A stretch of 64,000 nt of DNA, taken from NCBI RefSeq assembly GCF_024611995.1, contig NZ_CP102509.1, forward strand, positions 7,192,001 to 7,256,000, read 5' to 3'. Shown piece by piece: positions 1 through 8,768 of this stretch (positions within the stretch are counted from its first letter, which is position 1; every line of letters begins with the position of its first letter). The notes under the pieces are model-generated. The model saw only the letters and a program-made list of their open reading frames with translations. It had not been told where the DNA came from and did no database searches. The stretch comes from Streptomyces sp. NBC_00162 (lineage in GTDB: Bacteria; Actinomycetota; Actinomycetes; Streptomycetales; Streptomycetaceae). Made by a program: the position numbers and the translations under genes.

Positions 1-2
1 GC

Positions 3-608
3 AAGCTGCGCCAGCGCTACGGACTGCAGCACCGGACGGTCATCCTCTGCGTGGCCCGGCTGGTTCCCCGCAAGGGCCAGGACACCCTCATCCGCGCCAT
101 GCCGCTGATCCGGCGGATGGTGCCGGACGCGGCGCTGCTGATCGTGGGCCGGGGACCGGACGAACGGCGGCTGCGACGGCTCGCCGACCGGCACGCCCCG
201 GGGGCGGTCGTGTTCGCCGGGGGGCTCGACCACGCCGAGACACCCGCCCACTACGCGGCGGCCGACGTGTTCGCCATGCCCTGCCGCACGCGCCGGGCGG
301 GACTGGAGGCGGAGGGACTCGGCATCGTCTTCCTGGAGGCGTCCGCGACCGGTCTGCCCGTGCTCGCGGGGGACTCCGGCGGGGCGCCGGACGCGGTCCT
401 CGACGGGCGGACCGGAAGGGTCGTCGACGGCCGCGAAGTCGCCGCGGTCGCCGACGCCCTGGCCGAGCTCCTGGTCTCCCCGAGCCGCGCCGCGACGGGC
501 GCCGCGGGACGCCGCTGGGTCGAGGAGGAGTGGTCCTGGGAGGCCTCGTCCCGGCACCTGACCCACCTGCTGACCCCGGTGGACGTCCCCGCGGCCAAGC
601 GGTTGTGA
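3..608 (+). CDS. Glycosyltransferase family 4 (5' truncated by window edge)
   Basis: C-terminal about 200 residues of a GT-B fold glycosyltransferase; the reading frame is open from base 3, so the start lies outside the window. Visible landmarks are the start of the nucleotide-sugar domain (LCVARLVPRKGQDTLI), GRGPDERRL, and the family-4 acidic motif region EAEGLGIVFLEASATGLPV with its downstream GG(A)PDAV loop. This layout matches GDP-mannose-dependent phosphatidylinositol mannosyltransferase-like (PimB-like) proteins, so transfer of a hexose to a membrane or secondary-metabolite acceptor is likely; donor and acceptor cannot be read from sequence. A strong hairpin follows 70 bases downstream, so it probably ends its own transcript. 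Confidence 0.85.
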   Translation, partial: KLRQRYGLQHRTVILCVARLVPRKGQDTLIRAMPLIRRMVPDAALLIVGRGPDERRLRRLADRHAPGAVVFAGGLDHAETPAHYAAADVFAMPCRTRRAGLEAEGLGIVFLEASATGLPVLAGDSGGAPDAVLDGRTGRVVDGREVAAVADALAELLVSPSRAATGAAGRRWVEEEWSWEASSRHLTHLLTPVDVPAAKRL

Positions 609-921
609 ACTGGGCTTTTTCCTTGCAGGGAAACTTCTTGCCCGCGGCGTGAGGTCTGAACAACGATGAAGAGGTACGGGTACCCGCACCACGACGGTGC
701 GGGTAGCCGCACTTCCACCGCCCGGGCCGCCCGGGCCGGCCGTCCGGCCGCCCGTGAGGCCCCGTCGCCGGGGCCCCGGCCCGAGGCCGTCTCCCGCACC
801 GGCGGCCGCCGCCATCCGGGCCGCCGCCGTCAGCGGGACACCGCGCCGTTCGCGCACCGGTACGCAGCACCGCGCCGCGCGCCGCCCTGCCGGCCCCGCG
901 CCCCATGTGAGAGGGACACCC
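609..921. other. Non-coding gap with one hairpin
   Basis: This stretch between the glycosyltransferase and the MbtH-like gene holds a terminator-like hairpin in its first third and then very GC-rich sequence. Its frames encode only Pro/Arg/Ala-rich shadow peptides. The promoter of the downstream biosynthetic genes should lie here, but I cannot identify convincing -35/-10 boxes. Confidence 0.5.
678..708 (+). terminator. Hairpin terminator after glycosyltransferase
   Basis: GGGTACCCGCACC and GGTGCGGGTAGCC pair over 12 of 13 positions around a 5-base loop (ACGAC). There is no T-run, which is usual for Streptomyces terminators. The position fits termination of the upstream glycosyltransferase. 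Confidence 0.65.
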
Positions 922-1137
922 ATGAGCAACCCGTTCGAGAACGACGACGCCGCCTACCTGGTCCTGGTCAACGACGAGGGGCAGCACTCGCTGTGGCCGG
1001 CCGCCACCGCGGTGCCCGCCGGCTGGCGCACGGTCCACGGTGCGGCGGGCCGCCAGTCCTGCCTGGACTACGTCGAGGAGCACTGGAGCGACATGCGGCC
1101 GCACAGCCTGGCCGGCACCGCTTCCCCGGCCGCGTGA
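922..1137 (+). CDS. MbtH-like protein
   Basis: 71-residue protein with the MbtH family pattern: N-terminal [24 protein letters not shown], central PAGW, and the C-terminal [14 protein letters not shown] helix. MbtH proteins bind nonribosomal peptide synthetase adenylation domains as solubility and activity partners. The ATG at 922 is preceded by GAGAGG at good spacing; upstream in-frame codons are Pro/Arg-rich and not MbtH-like. No adenylation domain lies in the window, so its partner NRPS must lie further upstream or elsewhere. It is 40 bases upstream of the P450, probably in the same transcript. Confidence 0.93.
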   Translation: MSNPFENDDAAYLVLVNDEGQHSLWPAATAVPAGWRTVHGAAGRQSCLDYVEEHWSDMRPHSLAGTASPAA

Positions 1138-1177
1138 CCCTCCCCGCCCGCGAGCCGAGCGAGGAGCCCGCCGCACC

Positions 1178-2416
1178 ATGACCTCAGCCCCCACCACCGT
1201 CCCGGACCTGACCGACCCGCTCACCCACCTTCCCCCCGACGGCCTGGACGAGGTCTGGGCACACCTGCGCCGCGAGGACCCGGTCCACTGGCACCCGGGC
1301 GGCACCGACACCCCCGGCTTCTGGGTCCTCACCCGGCACGCCGACGTCTCGGCCGTCCTGCGCGACTCCACCCGCTTCACCTCGGAGCGCGGCAACGTGC
1401 TCGCCACCATGCTGCACGGGGGTGACAGCGGGGCCGGAAGCATGCTCGCCGTCACGGACGGGCCTCACCACACCGCCCTGCGCAACCTGCTGCTCAAGGC
1501 GTTCTCCCCCCGCGCCCTGGAGGGCGTGGTCCGGCAGGTGCGCCGTACCAGCCGACGGCTCGTCACCGAGGCGCTGGAGCGCGGCGGATGCGACTTCGCC
1601 CAGGACATCGCCTCGTACGTGCCGCTCGCCACCATCTGCGACCTGCTGGCCGTGCCCGAGTCCGACCGGGAGTACATCCTCACCCTGACCAAGTCGGCCC
1701 TGGCGTCGGACTACGCCAACCTCCAGGAGGGCGAGGACCGCCTCGCCCGCGCCGAACTGCTGATGTACTTCCACGACCTGGTCCGCCACCGCCGCGCCCA
1801 CCCCGGCTCGGACGCCATCAGCCTGATGGCGACGGAGCCCGCGGGGTCCACCCTGCTGGACGACGACGCCGTCGTCCTCAACTGCTACAGCCTGATCATG
1901 GGCGGTGACGAGACCAGCCGACTCTCCATGATCGGCGCCGTGCGGACGCTGGCCCACGACGCGCAGCAGTGGCAGGCACTGAGCGACGGCACGGCCCCGC
2001 TCAAGGAGGCCACCGAGGAGGTCCTGCGCTGGACCACCCCCACGCTGCACTTCGGCCGGGCCGCCACCGAGGACGTCGAACTGCACGGCCGCACCATCGC
2101 CAAGGGCGACCTGGTCACCCTCTGGCTCAGCGCAGCCAACCGCGACGAGCGGGTCTTCACCGACCCGCACCGCTTCGACCTCGCCCGGACCCCGAACAAG
2201 CACCTCTCGCTCGGCTACGGCCCGCACTTCTGCCTGGGCGCCTACCTCGGCCGGGTCGAGATCACGGCGATGCTCGACGCCCTGCGGACGTTCGTCGGCT
2301 CCATCGAGCAGACGGGCGACGAGCAGCGCATCTACTCCAACTTCCTCGCGGGCATGAGCAGCCTGCCCGTCTCGCTCAGCCCCCGTCCCGGGCCGCTTCC
2401 CGCCTGGCAGGAATGA
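1178..2416 (+). CDS. Cytochrome P450 (bacterial, class I type)
   Basis: 412-residue soluble P450. The I-helix oxygen-activation motif is GGDETS (residues 242-247), the K-helix ExxR is EVLR (281-284), and the heme loop is LGYGPHFCLG with Cys352 as thiolate ligand. The loop has Leu where most P450s have Phe at the first position of FGxGxHxCxG; this occurs in some biosynthetic P450s. Being next to MbtH and chain-elongation genes, it probably hydroxylates or desaturates a free or carrier-bound amino acid; the substrate is inferred only. ATG 1178 was chosen because the family N-terminus begins there. Redox partners are not encoded nearby. Confidence 0.93.
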   Translation: MTSAPTTVPDLTDPLTHLPPDGLDEVWAHLRREDPVHWHPGGTDTPGFWVLTRHADVSAVLRDSTRFTSERGNVLATMLHGGDSGAGSMLAVTDGPHHTALRNLLLKAFSPRALEGVVRQVRRTSRRLVTEALERGGCDFAQDIASYVPLATICDLLAVPESDREYILTLTKSALASDYANLQEGEDRLARAELLMYFHDLVRHRRAHPGSDAISLMATEPAGSTLLDDDAVVLNCYSLIMGGDETSRLSMIGAVRTLAHDAQQWQALSDGTAPLKEATEEVLRWTTPTLHFGRAATEDVELHGRTIAKGDLVTLWLSAANRDERVFTDPHRFDLARTPNKHLSLGYGPHFCLGAYLGRVEITAMLDALRTFVGSIEQTGDEQRIYSNFLAGMSSLPVSLSPRPGPLPAWQE

Positions 2417-2470
2417 CCGCCGGAACCTGCCCTTCTTCCCGTACCACCACCAGAGCACGCGGAGGTCGTA

Positions 2471-3733
2471 GTGAACAGCAACACCGGCCGGAATGCGCAC
2501 CCGAGCCCCGACGTCTGGTTCAACTGGAACAGCGTCGAAGCGGTGCCGGCCACCCCGGCGCCAGCGTACGCGGGGAAACTCTTCGACGAGACGCTGCGCG
2601 ACGGACTCCAGGCTCCGAACATCCGCAACCCGTCGCTGGAGCAGAAGCTGATACTCGTGGACCACATGGCCCGCACCGGCGTCCACTCGGCGGACCTCGG
2701 CTTCCCCGGATCGGATCCGCTCGCCCTGAAGGAATGCGTGGAGATCGCCCGGTACATCGCCGAGAGCAGACTCCCCCTCGTCCAGGGCTACGCGGGCCGC
2801 ACCCACCCGGCGGACATCGAAGCGATCTGCGAGATAGCCCAACAGGCCTCGGTACACGTCGACGCCTACCTGTTCATCGGTGTCAGCCCCATCCGGCAGT
2901 ACGTGGAGGACTGGGACCTCGCCTCCATCCAGCGCCACGTCCGCGCGTCGGCCGTCGCCTGCCGGCGCGAGGGAGTGGAGTTCGTCCTGGTCCTCGAGGA
3001 CGCCGTACGGTGCACCCCCGAGGTGCTCGCGGGGGTGTACGACGCGGCCATCGAGTCCGGGGTGGCCCGCCTCACCCTGTGCGACACGGTCGGCGCCGCG
3101 TTACCGGCCGGCGCGGCCTCGCTCATCCACTGGTCCCGGCGCTACTTCCTGGACCGGGGCCATCCGGTCGCCTTCGAATGGCACGGCCACAACGACCGCG
3201 GGCTGGCCCTGGCCAACTCGCTCACCGCCCTCGCCCTGGGCTGCGAGCGCGTCCACGGAACGATCCTGGGCATCGGGGAGCGGGCCGGAAACGCCTCCCT
3301 CGACCAGCTCGTCGTCAACACCCACCTGGACCGGCACGACAGTTACGACCTGAAGGCACTGCGCGACTACTGCGACTACGCGGCGCCCGTGCTGGGAGTC
3401 GACATCCCGCAGAACTATCCCGCCCTGGGCCGGGACGTGTTCAAGACCAGTGCCGGCGTGCACGCCTCCGCGATCCTCAAGGCGCACGAGAAGGGAAACC
3501 TCCTCGTCAAGGACAGCGTGTACTCCAGCGTCCCGGCGAGCTTCCTGGGCCGGGAACAAGAGGTGCTCATCGACGAGGCGTCCGGCACCAACAACGTCAA
3601 GTACTGGCTCACCGTCAACGGTTACGACAGCTCCAACCCCGCCTACCTCAAGAAGGTGCTGGCGATGGCGAAGTCCACCCGCGGCCCCCTCACCGACGAG
3701 CAGATAAGGCAGATCATTGCGACCGCCGAGTGA
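2471..3733 (+). CDS. Isopropylmalate/homocitrate synthase-like acyltransferase
   Basis: 420-residue DRE-TIM metallolyase-type enzyme that should condense acetyl-CoA with a 2-oxo acid. Seen: FDETLRDGLQAP near the N-terminus, the HGHNDRGLALAN metal/base motif, ERAGNASLDQ, and TSAGVHAS. It ends shortly after the catalytic part and lacks the leucine-sensing allosteric domain of primary-metabolism LeuA, as expected for a pathway-specific enzyme. GTG start at 2471 sits behind GGAGG. It contains a TTA leucine codon at 3101-3103, implying bldA-dependent translation. It is followed by aconitase, dehydrogenase and aminotransferase genes, so I infer step one of a 2-oxo-acid +1 carbon elongation. The 2-oxo-acid substrate is unknown. 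Confidence 0.88.
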   Translation: MNSNTGRNAHPSPDVWFNWNSVEAVPATPAPAYAGKLFDETLRDGLQAPNIRNPSLEQKLILVDHMARTGVHSADLGFPGSDPLALKECVEIARYIAESRLPLVQGYAGRTHPADIEAICEIAQQASVHVDAYLFIGVSPIRQYVEDWDLASIQRHVRASAVACRREGVEFVLVLEDAVRCTPEVLAGVYDAAIESGVARLTLCDTVGAALPAGAASLIHWSRRYFLDRGHPVAFEWHGHNDRGLALANSLTALALGCERVHGTILGIGERAGNASLDQLVVNTHLDRHDSYDLKALRDYCDYAAPVLGVDIPQNYPALGRDVFKTSAGVHASAILKAHEKGNLLVKDSVYSSVPASFLGREQEVLIDEASGTNNVKYWLTVNGYDSSNPAYLKKVLAMAKSTRGPLTDEQIRQIIATAE

Positions 3734-5702
3734 CACCACGGACGGCGCCGCCGAGCGCCGGACGATCCGCCTCCGGGGCAACGTCCTCGTCGTGACCGAG
3801 GACACGGACGCACTGGCCGCCCAGCTGGACGGCAGCGGCGCCCTCACCACGGCCCAGCTGCTGCGGACCCCGCTCATGAACAACATCTCGACGGACGAGA
3901 TGATCCCCGGCTGGTGCTGCTACTGGTACGACGAGAAGCTCGGCGACTACGCCTACCTGGGCCTGCGCGGCAAGCAGGTCGGCGAGGGCGCCCTGCGGGC
4001 CTTCGGACCGCAGATCATCGTCAGCGGCGAGGCGAAGGGCTGCGGCTCCTCCCGGGAACACGCCGTCTACGCCGAGAAGTACGCGGGCGTCGAGCTGGTC
4101 TTCGCGCGTTCCTTCGAGCGGATCTACGAACAGAACTGCCGCAACGTCGGCATCATCACCTGCGACGACTTCGAGCTCCTCGACGCGCTGCTGGCGGGCG
4201 AGGAACTGCCGCTGGAGGCCTTCACCCGCCGGGCCAACGAGATCGAGCGCGCCATCGTCGACCTCGGGGGACTCTTCGGCTTCAACCGGGCCGGGTCGCG
4301 GATCGAGCCCGCGTTCGCGCCCGGCCGCCCGCTCAACGTGGTCGAGAAGATCATCCAGAGCCGCCTCTCGTCCCGCAACCCGCTGCCGGCGGACGCGAGC
4401 GTGCGGATCGGCCAGTCCTACTTCGTCCGGACGGACGTCAGGTTCTCCCACGAGTACGTCACCCCCATGGCCGCGGGCATGTTCACCCAGCAGTTCGGCC
4501 CCGGCGCGGTCCTGGCGGATCCGCAATCCGTGTACTTCTTCCAGGACCACCTGTCGCTGGCGGGGCCGGTGCTGGCACGGCGCGCGAACGGCGCCGAGCT
4601 GATCGAACGGGTGGAGAACCTCGGCAGCCGGCAACAGGAGTTCGCCGCCCTCAGCGGGGGCAACTTCATCGGTCCCGCGCCGGACGGCGGCAGCCGCGCC
4701 ATCTGCCACAACCACATCGTCGAGCACGTCGCCCGGCCAGGAGACGTGATCATCGGCACCGACAGCCACACCTGCACGGCCGGAGCCGTCGGCGCGTTCG
4801 CCTTCGGGGTGGGCGCCACCGACATAGCCAACTCCTGGTACAACCGCGAGATCCTGCTGAAGGTCCCGGCCGTGATCCGGATCAACCTGCTCGGCGACCT
4901 GCGCCCCGGGGTCTGCGCGAAGGACGTCATGCTCGGCCTGCTGCGGCACCCCGCCATCGAAGGCAGCCAGACCCTCGGCAAGGTCCTCCTGTTCACCGGA
5001 CCCGGCTGCGCCGGGCTGAACATGGACGAACGCGCCACCCTCTGCAACATGGCGGTCGAAGCGGGCGGCATGACCGCACTGTTCGAGCCCGACGCGATCA
5101 CCCACGCCCACCTGGCACAGCGCGATCCCGCACAGTCGCCCGGCAGCGCCCTCACCTCGGACGAGAACGCCGCCTACGCCGCGGTCGTCGACATCGAACT
5201 GGCCGGGATCGAGCCGATGGTGGCCCTGCCCGGCGACCCGCGGAACTCCGTCCCCCTCGCCACCGTCCACGAGCAGGTGAAGGTCGACAAGATCTACGGC
5301 GGCTCCTGCACCGGAGGCAAGGCCCACGACATGGACATGTACGCCAGCGTGTTCGAGCAGGCGCGGGCCCGCGGCGCGCGCGTGCCCGCCGGCGTGCAGG
5401 CCTTCATCCAGGTCGGCAGCGAGGCCGTGATGCGGTACGCGGCCGAGCGCGGCTACATCGAGCTCTTCTCGGACGTCGGGGTGACGGTGCTGCCCCCCTC
5501 CTGCGGAGCGTGCATCAACGCCGGTCCGGGTGTCTCCGAGAACCCGGCCGAGGTGACCGTCAGCGCCCAGAACCGGAACTTCCCCGGGAGATCGGGGCCC
5601 GGACAGGTCTACCTCGCCTCGCCCTACGTGGTCGCCGCGAGTGCCATCGCCGGCCGGCTCAGCTCGGTGGAGGACATGTTCCTGATGCGGACGGGCTCAT
5701 GA
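3717..5702 (+). CDS. Fused aconitase-type isomerase, LeuD domain before LeuC domain
   Basis: 661-residue aconitase-superfamily protein in permuted order: a swivel (LeuD-like) domain at about 40-190 (NNISTDEMIP, GEAKGCGSSREHAV) and then the LeuC-like catalytic domain. Candidate [4Fe-4S] cysteines are in TDSHTCTAG, GGSCTGGK and PSCGACINAGPG. It should isomerise the 2-alkylmalate from the preceding enzyme to the 3-alkylmalate. The TTG at 3717 (17-base overlap with the upstream gene, AAGG eight bases before) keeps the N-terminal strand RLRGNVLVV; GTG 3792 is the alternative. Its 3' end overlaps the dehydrogenase by ATGA. Fusion in this order is uncommon for isopropylmalate isomerases and marks a specialised enzyme. 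Confidence 0.88.
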   Translation: MRPPSDTTDGAAERRTIRLRGNVLVVTEDTDALAAQLDGSGALTTAQLLRTPLMNNISTDEMIPGWCCYWYDEKLGDYAYLGLRGKQVGEGALRAFGPQIIVSGEAKGCGSSREHAVYAEKYAGVELVFARSFERIYEQNCRNVGIITCDDFELLDALLAGEELPLEAFTRRANEIERAIVDLGGLFGFNRAGSRIEPAFAPGRPLNVVEKIIQSRLSSRNPLPADASVRIGQSYFVRTDVRFSHEYVTPMAAGMFTQQFGPGAVLADPQSVYFFQDHLSLAGPVLARRANGAELIERVENLGSRQQEFAALSGGNFIGPAPDGGSRAICHNHIVEHVARPGDVIIGTDSHTCTAGAVGAFAFGVGATDIANSWYNREILLKVPAVIRINLLGDLRPGVCAKDVMLGLLRHPAIEGSQTLGKVLLFTGPGCAGLNMDERATLCNMAVEAGGMTALFEPDAITHAHLAQRDPAQSPGSALTSDENAAYAAVVDIELAGIEPMVALPGDPRNSVPLATVHEQVKVDKIYGGSCTGGKAHDMDMYASVFEQARARGARVPAGVQAFIQVGSEAVMRYAAERGYIELFSDVGVTVLPPSCGACINAGPGVSENPAEVTVSAQNRNFPGRSGPGQVYLASPYVVAASAIAGRLSSVEDMFLMRTGS

Positions 5703-6769
5703 AGATAGCGGTGGTTCCCGGAGACGGCATCGGCCAGGAGGTCGTCCCGCCGGTCCTCGACGTACTGGCCCTGCTCGGCGAGGAGTTCGGCCTCGGGATC
5801 GAGTACGAGGTCTTCGGCTGGGGAGCGGACCAGTGGCTGAGCAGCGGCGTGGGGCTCCCCGAGGGAGCGCTGGACATGCTGTCGGCGCAGTACTCGGCCG
5901 TGTTCCTGGGCGCACTGGGCGATCCCAGGATCCCCGACATGGCCCACGGCCGGGACATCCTCCTCGGCATGCGCCGAGGACTCGACCTCTACGTCAACCA
6001 CCGCCCGCTGACCCTGCCGACGGGGGTGGTCGACGTCTACCGGGAGAACACCCAGGGGCTGTACGCCGGCGTCGGCGGCACGGTTCTGCAGGGCGGGCTG
6101 GCCGGCGTCGCGATCGACGAGTGCGTGTACACCCGCCCCACCGTGGAGAAGTTCGTGCGCTACTGCCTGCGCCGCCTCGCCGAGGAGGAACGGGGGCGCG
6201 TGGTGCTCGTCCACAAGTCCAACGCCGTACCGCACACCGGGAGGCTGTGGCAGGAGGTGTTCCGGCGCGAACTGGAGGACTTCCCGCAGCTGGAGGGATC
6301 CGAGGAGTACGTCGACTCCTTCTGCTACAACCTCGTGCGCGATCCGTCCCCGTACGAGGGCGTGGTCACCTCCAACCTCTTCGGCGACATCATCAGCGAC
6401 ATCGGCGCCGCCCTGATGGGCGGTCTCGGCCTCGCCGCGAGCGCCAGCATCTGCCCCGAGACGGAGTTCGCCCTCTTCGAACCGGTGCACGGCAGCGCCC
6501 CCGACATCGCCGGAAAGGGAGTGGCCAACCCGTACGCCGCCCTCCTCTCGCTGGCGATGATGCTCGACCATCTCGGGCACGGGGCGCCGTCCGCCGTGCT
6601 GCGCCGGGCCCTGGCCGGCGCGCTGCGCAGCGACGCGGCCACCCCGGACCTCGGCGGCCGGGGGACCACGGCCCTGTTCACGGCCGAGGTGACCACGCGC
6701 ATCACACGCGAACTCGACGACCGCGGCCGCCCGCGGCGGGCCGGAGCGGAGGAGGTGCACCATGCGTAG
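5699..6769 (+). CDS. Isopropylmalate/homoisocitrate dehydrogenase-like enzyme
   Basis: 356-residue beta-decarboxylating dehydrogenase. It starts with MKIAVVPGDGIGQEVVPPVL, carries the substrate arginine region YRENTQGLYAG and the VHKSNAV lysine motif, the metal-binding NLFGDIISDIGA segment, and the NAD loop EPVHGSAPDIAGKG. It should oxidise and decarboxylate a 3-substituted malate to the elongated 2-oxo acid. YRENTQGLY resembles the isocitrate/homoisocitrate branch more than standard LeuB, so the side chain may differ from isopropyl; this is inference. ATG overlaps the stop of the aconitase gene (ATGA), and its 3' end overlaps the aminotransferase by 8 bases. Confidence 0.9.
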   Translation: MKIAVVPGDGIGQEVVPPVLDVLALLGEEFGLGIEYEVFGWGADQWLSSGVGLPEGALDMLSAQYSAVFLGALGDPRIPDMAHGRDILLGMRRGLDLYVNHRPLTLPTGVVDVYRENTQGLYAGVGGTVLQGGLAGVAIDECVYTRPTVEKFVRYCLRRLAEEERGRVVLVHKSNAVPHTGRLWQEVFRRELEDFPQLEGSEEYVDSFCYNLVRDPSPYEGVVTSNLFGDIISDIGAALMGGLGLAASASICPETEFALFEPVHGSAPDIAGKGVANPYAALLSLAMMLDHLGHGAPSAVLRRALAGALRSDAATPDLGGRGTTALFTAEVTTRITRELDDRGRPRRAGAEEVHHA

Positions 6770-8000
6770 GCGCGTCCCGCCGCCCGGGCTGGCCGGCCGC
6801 ACCGACGCGGCCGGCAGCTCGGTCATCCGCGAGGCCCTCGCACTCACCGCCCGGCCCGAGGTGATCTCCTTCGCGGGCGGCCTGCCCGCCTCGGAGCTGA
6901 TCGACACGGAAGGCATCCGCGCGGCGTACGACCAGGTGCTGAGCGAGGCCCCGCACCGTGTCCTGCAGTACTCCGTCACGGACGGGGACCCCGAACTGCG
7001 CGAGGCGGTCGCGGCGCGGCTGGTCCGCGGCGGGCTCGCCGCCCGCCCGGACGGCCTCCTGATCACCACCGGTGCGCAGCAGGCCCTCACCCTGCTGGCG
7101 ACCGTACTGCTCGAACCGGGCGACACCGTCCTCGTCGAGGAGCCCACCTACCTGGCCGCGCTCCAGTGCTTCGGCTACGCCGGTGCGCGCGTGGTCGCGG
7201 TGCCCACGGACCGGCACGGCATCGACGTCGAAGCCCTCGCGGACGCCGTGGAGCGCGAGCGCCCCAAGCTGCTCTACCTGGTGCCCGACTTCCAGAACCC
7301 GACCGGGCACACGCTGCCGCTGGACCGGCGCCGGGAGGTGGCACGCCTGGCCTCCGCCCGCGGATTCTGGATCGCCGAGGACGACCCGTACGGCGAACTG
7401 CGCTTCCGCGGCTCCCGGCTGCCGTGGATCTCCGCCCTGGAGGGCGCCGCGGACCGGACCGTGCTGCTCGGCAGCCTCTCCAAGGTGGTGGCACCGGGCA
7501 TGCGGCTGGGCTGGCTGCACGGGCCGCCCGGACTGCGGCGGGCCGCCGTGCTCGCCAAGCAGGCGCTCGACCTGCACAGTTCGACCGTCGACCAGGCGGC
7601 CGCGGCGCGCTACCTCCGCAACCACGACCTCGACGCCCGGCTGGACCGGGTCCGGGCCCTGTACCGCGAACGCTGCGACACCCTGCTCGAGGCGCTCCCG
7701 CGGGTACTGCCCCCCGGCAGTACCTGGAGCCGTCCCGACGGAGGGATGTTCGTCTGGGTCCGGCTGCCCGACGGCTGGGACGCGGCGGCCCTGCTCCCGC
7801 AGGCCGTGGCGCAGGACGTCGCCTACGTACCCGGCGCCCCGTTCTTCGCCGGGCGTCCCGACCCGGCCACGCTGCGGATGTCCTTCGCCACCCACGGCCC
7901 CGCCGACATCGGGGAGGGGATGCGCAGGCTGGCCAGGACGTTCGCCCGGGCCACCCCGGCGGAGCGGACCCGGGTCCCCGCCCCCGCGGGCCGGGCCTAG
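6762..8000 (+). CDS. PLP fold-type I aminotransferase (LysN/2-aminoadipate type)
   Basis: 412-residue aminotransferase without the GntR domain of MocR proteins. Seen: FAGGLPASELID, LQYSVTDGDPELREAV, TGAQQALTLLATVLLEPGD, PDFQNPTGHTLP, EDDPYGELRF and the PLP-lysine segment LGSLSKVVAPGMRLGW. This pattern matches 2-aminoadipate/broad-specificity aminotransferases such as LysN. Last gene of the elongation cassette, it should aminate the elongated 2-oxo acid. GGAGG lies 7 bases upstream of ATG 6762. It ends 3 bases before the stop of a convergent gene, marking the cluster boundary. Confidence 0.9.
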   Translation: MRRRVPPPGLAGRTDAAGSSVIREALALTARPEVISFAGGLPASELIDTEGIRAAYDQVLSEAPHRVLQYSVTDGDPELREAVAARLVRGGLAARPDGLLITTGAQQALTLLATVLLEPGDTVLVEEPTYLAALQCFGYAGARVVAVPTDRHGIDVEALADAVERERPKLLYLVPDFQNPTGHTLPLDRRREVARLASARGFWIAEDDPYGELRFRGSRLPWISALEGAADRTVLLGSLSKVVAPGMRLGWLHGPPGLRRAAVLAKQALDLHSSTVDQAAAARYLRNHDLDARLDRVRALYRERCDTLLEALPRVLPPGSTWSRPDGGMFVWVRLPDGWDAAALLPQAVAQDVAYVPGAPFFAGRPDPATLRMSFATHGPADIGEGMRRLARTFARATPAERTRVPAPAGRA

Positions 8001-8003
8001 GCC

Positions 8004-8768
8004 CTAGCGGAAGATGGCCATCGCCTGGACCTCCAGGACCCCTTCGTCCGGGTTCCATTCCTGGACCTTGCCCAGGCAGCGGGCCGAGAAGGTGCCCCGG
8101 GGGACCTGGTTGCGCAGGCCCTCCGTGGCGCAGGTGACCCGGACCCGGGGGCCACGGGACGGGTCGGCCGGGTCACCGTACGGGGCCAGGAACACGGTGG
8201 ATCCGGCCCGCTCCGGGCCGTCTCCGGCCGTACGGAACCGGCCCCGGATCAGCACGAAGCCCTCGATGTCGCGCAGCCGGACGGAGCCCTGCGCGCCGGA
8301 GGCCGTCCGCAGCAGCGCCGGGCTGCGGGTGACGGACTCGCTCGGGAGGTCGACGTGCACGATGACGCGCTTCTCCTCCAGCACCTTCATGATCAGGCCG
8401 ATCACCGAGATCGGCTCCGCGACCTCCAGATAGCGGCTGACGATCTCGGTGTTCTCCTTGCGGCCGCCGTCCGCGCCGACGCCGAACACCTTCGCGCGGA
8501 CGGTGCCGTCCTTGCTGTCGCTGGTGCGCTGTTCGACCTCCTTGCGCAGGGCCGCCGTGTACCCGCGCATCTGGTAGTGGTCCATGACCGTCTTGTCGTG
8601 CAGGTAGAAGCAGATGCCGTCGGTGATGTCCTGGGCGGCGGCCCGCCGGGCGCGGACCAGCCGCAGCACGGCCACCGCCAGGAGCGCCACGAGGCCCGCC
8701 CCGGTGACGGCCCACAGCAGCATCCAGGGCCACCACACGGCCCACCACGCTTCACTCGTGACACCCAC
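8004..8768 (-). CDS. Membrane-anchored protein of unknown function
   Basis: 254 residues with one N-terminal transmembrane helix (WPWMLLWAVTGAGLVALLAVAVLRLV) and a mostly soluble remainder. The soluble part includes DGICFYLHDKTVMDHYQMRGYTAALRKEVEQRT-like sequence, broken here only for description, and a C-terminal segment KVQEWNPDEGVLEVQ. I do not recognise the family. The GTG at 8768 is preceded by AAGGAGAT and overlaps the upstream VWA gene by 17 bases, indicating translational coupling. It is the last gene of a three-gene set of membrane or secreted proteins. Confidence 0.75.
   Translation of the reverse strand: MGVTSEAWWAVWWPWMLLWAVTGAGLVALLAVAVLRLVRARRAAAQDITDGICFYLHDKTVMDHYQMRGYTAALRKEVEQRTSDSKDGTVRAKVFGVGADGGRKENTEIVSRYLEVAEPISVIGLIMKVLEEKRVIVHVDLPSESVTRSPALLRTASGAQGSVRLRDIEGFVLIRGRFRTAGDGPERAGSTVFLAPYGDPADPSRGPRVRVTCATEGLRNQVPRGTFSARCLGKVQEWNPDEGVLEVQAMAIFR

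Noticed and set aside
88..1455. Minus-strand frame of 455 codons across the glycosyltransferase, MbtH and P450 genes
   Set aside because: It crosses three well-supported plus-strand genes and encodes Arg/Pro/Gly-rich sequence without any recognisable motif.
4000..6700. Long second-frame open reading through the aconitase (3914 onward) as a fusion with the dehydrogenase
   Set aside because: The frame before 5699 is Arg/Gly/Pro-rich shadow. The real dehydrogenase starts at ATG 5699 with the family N-terminus.
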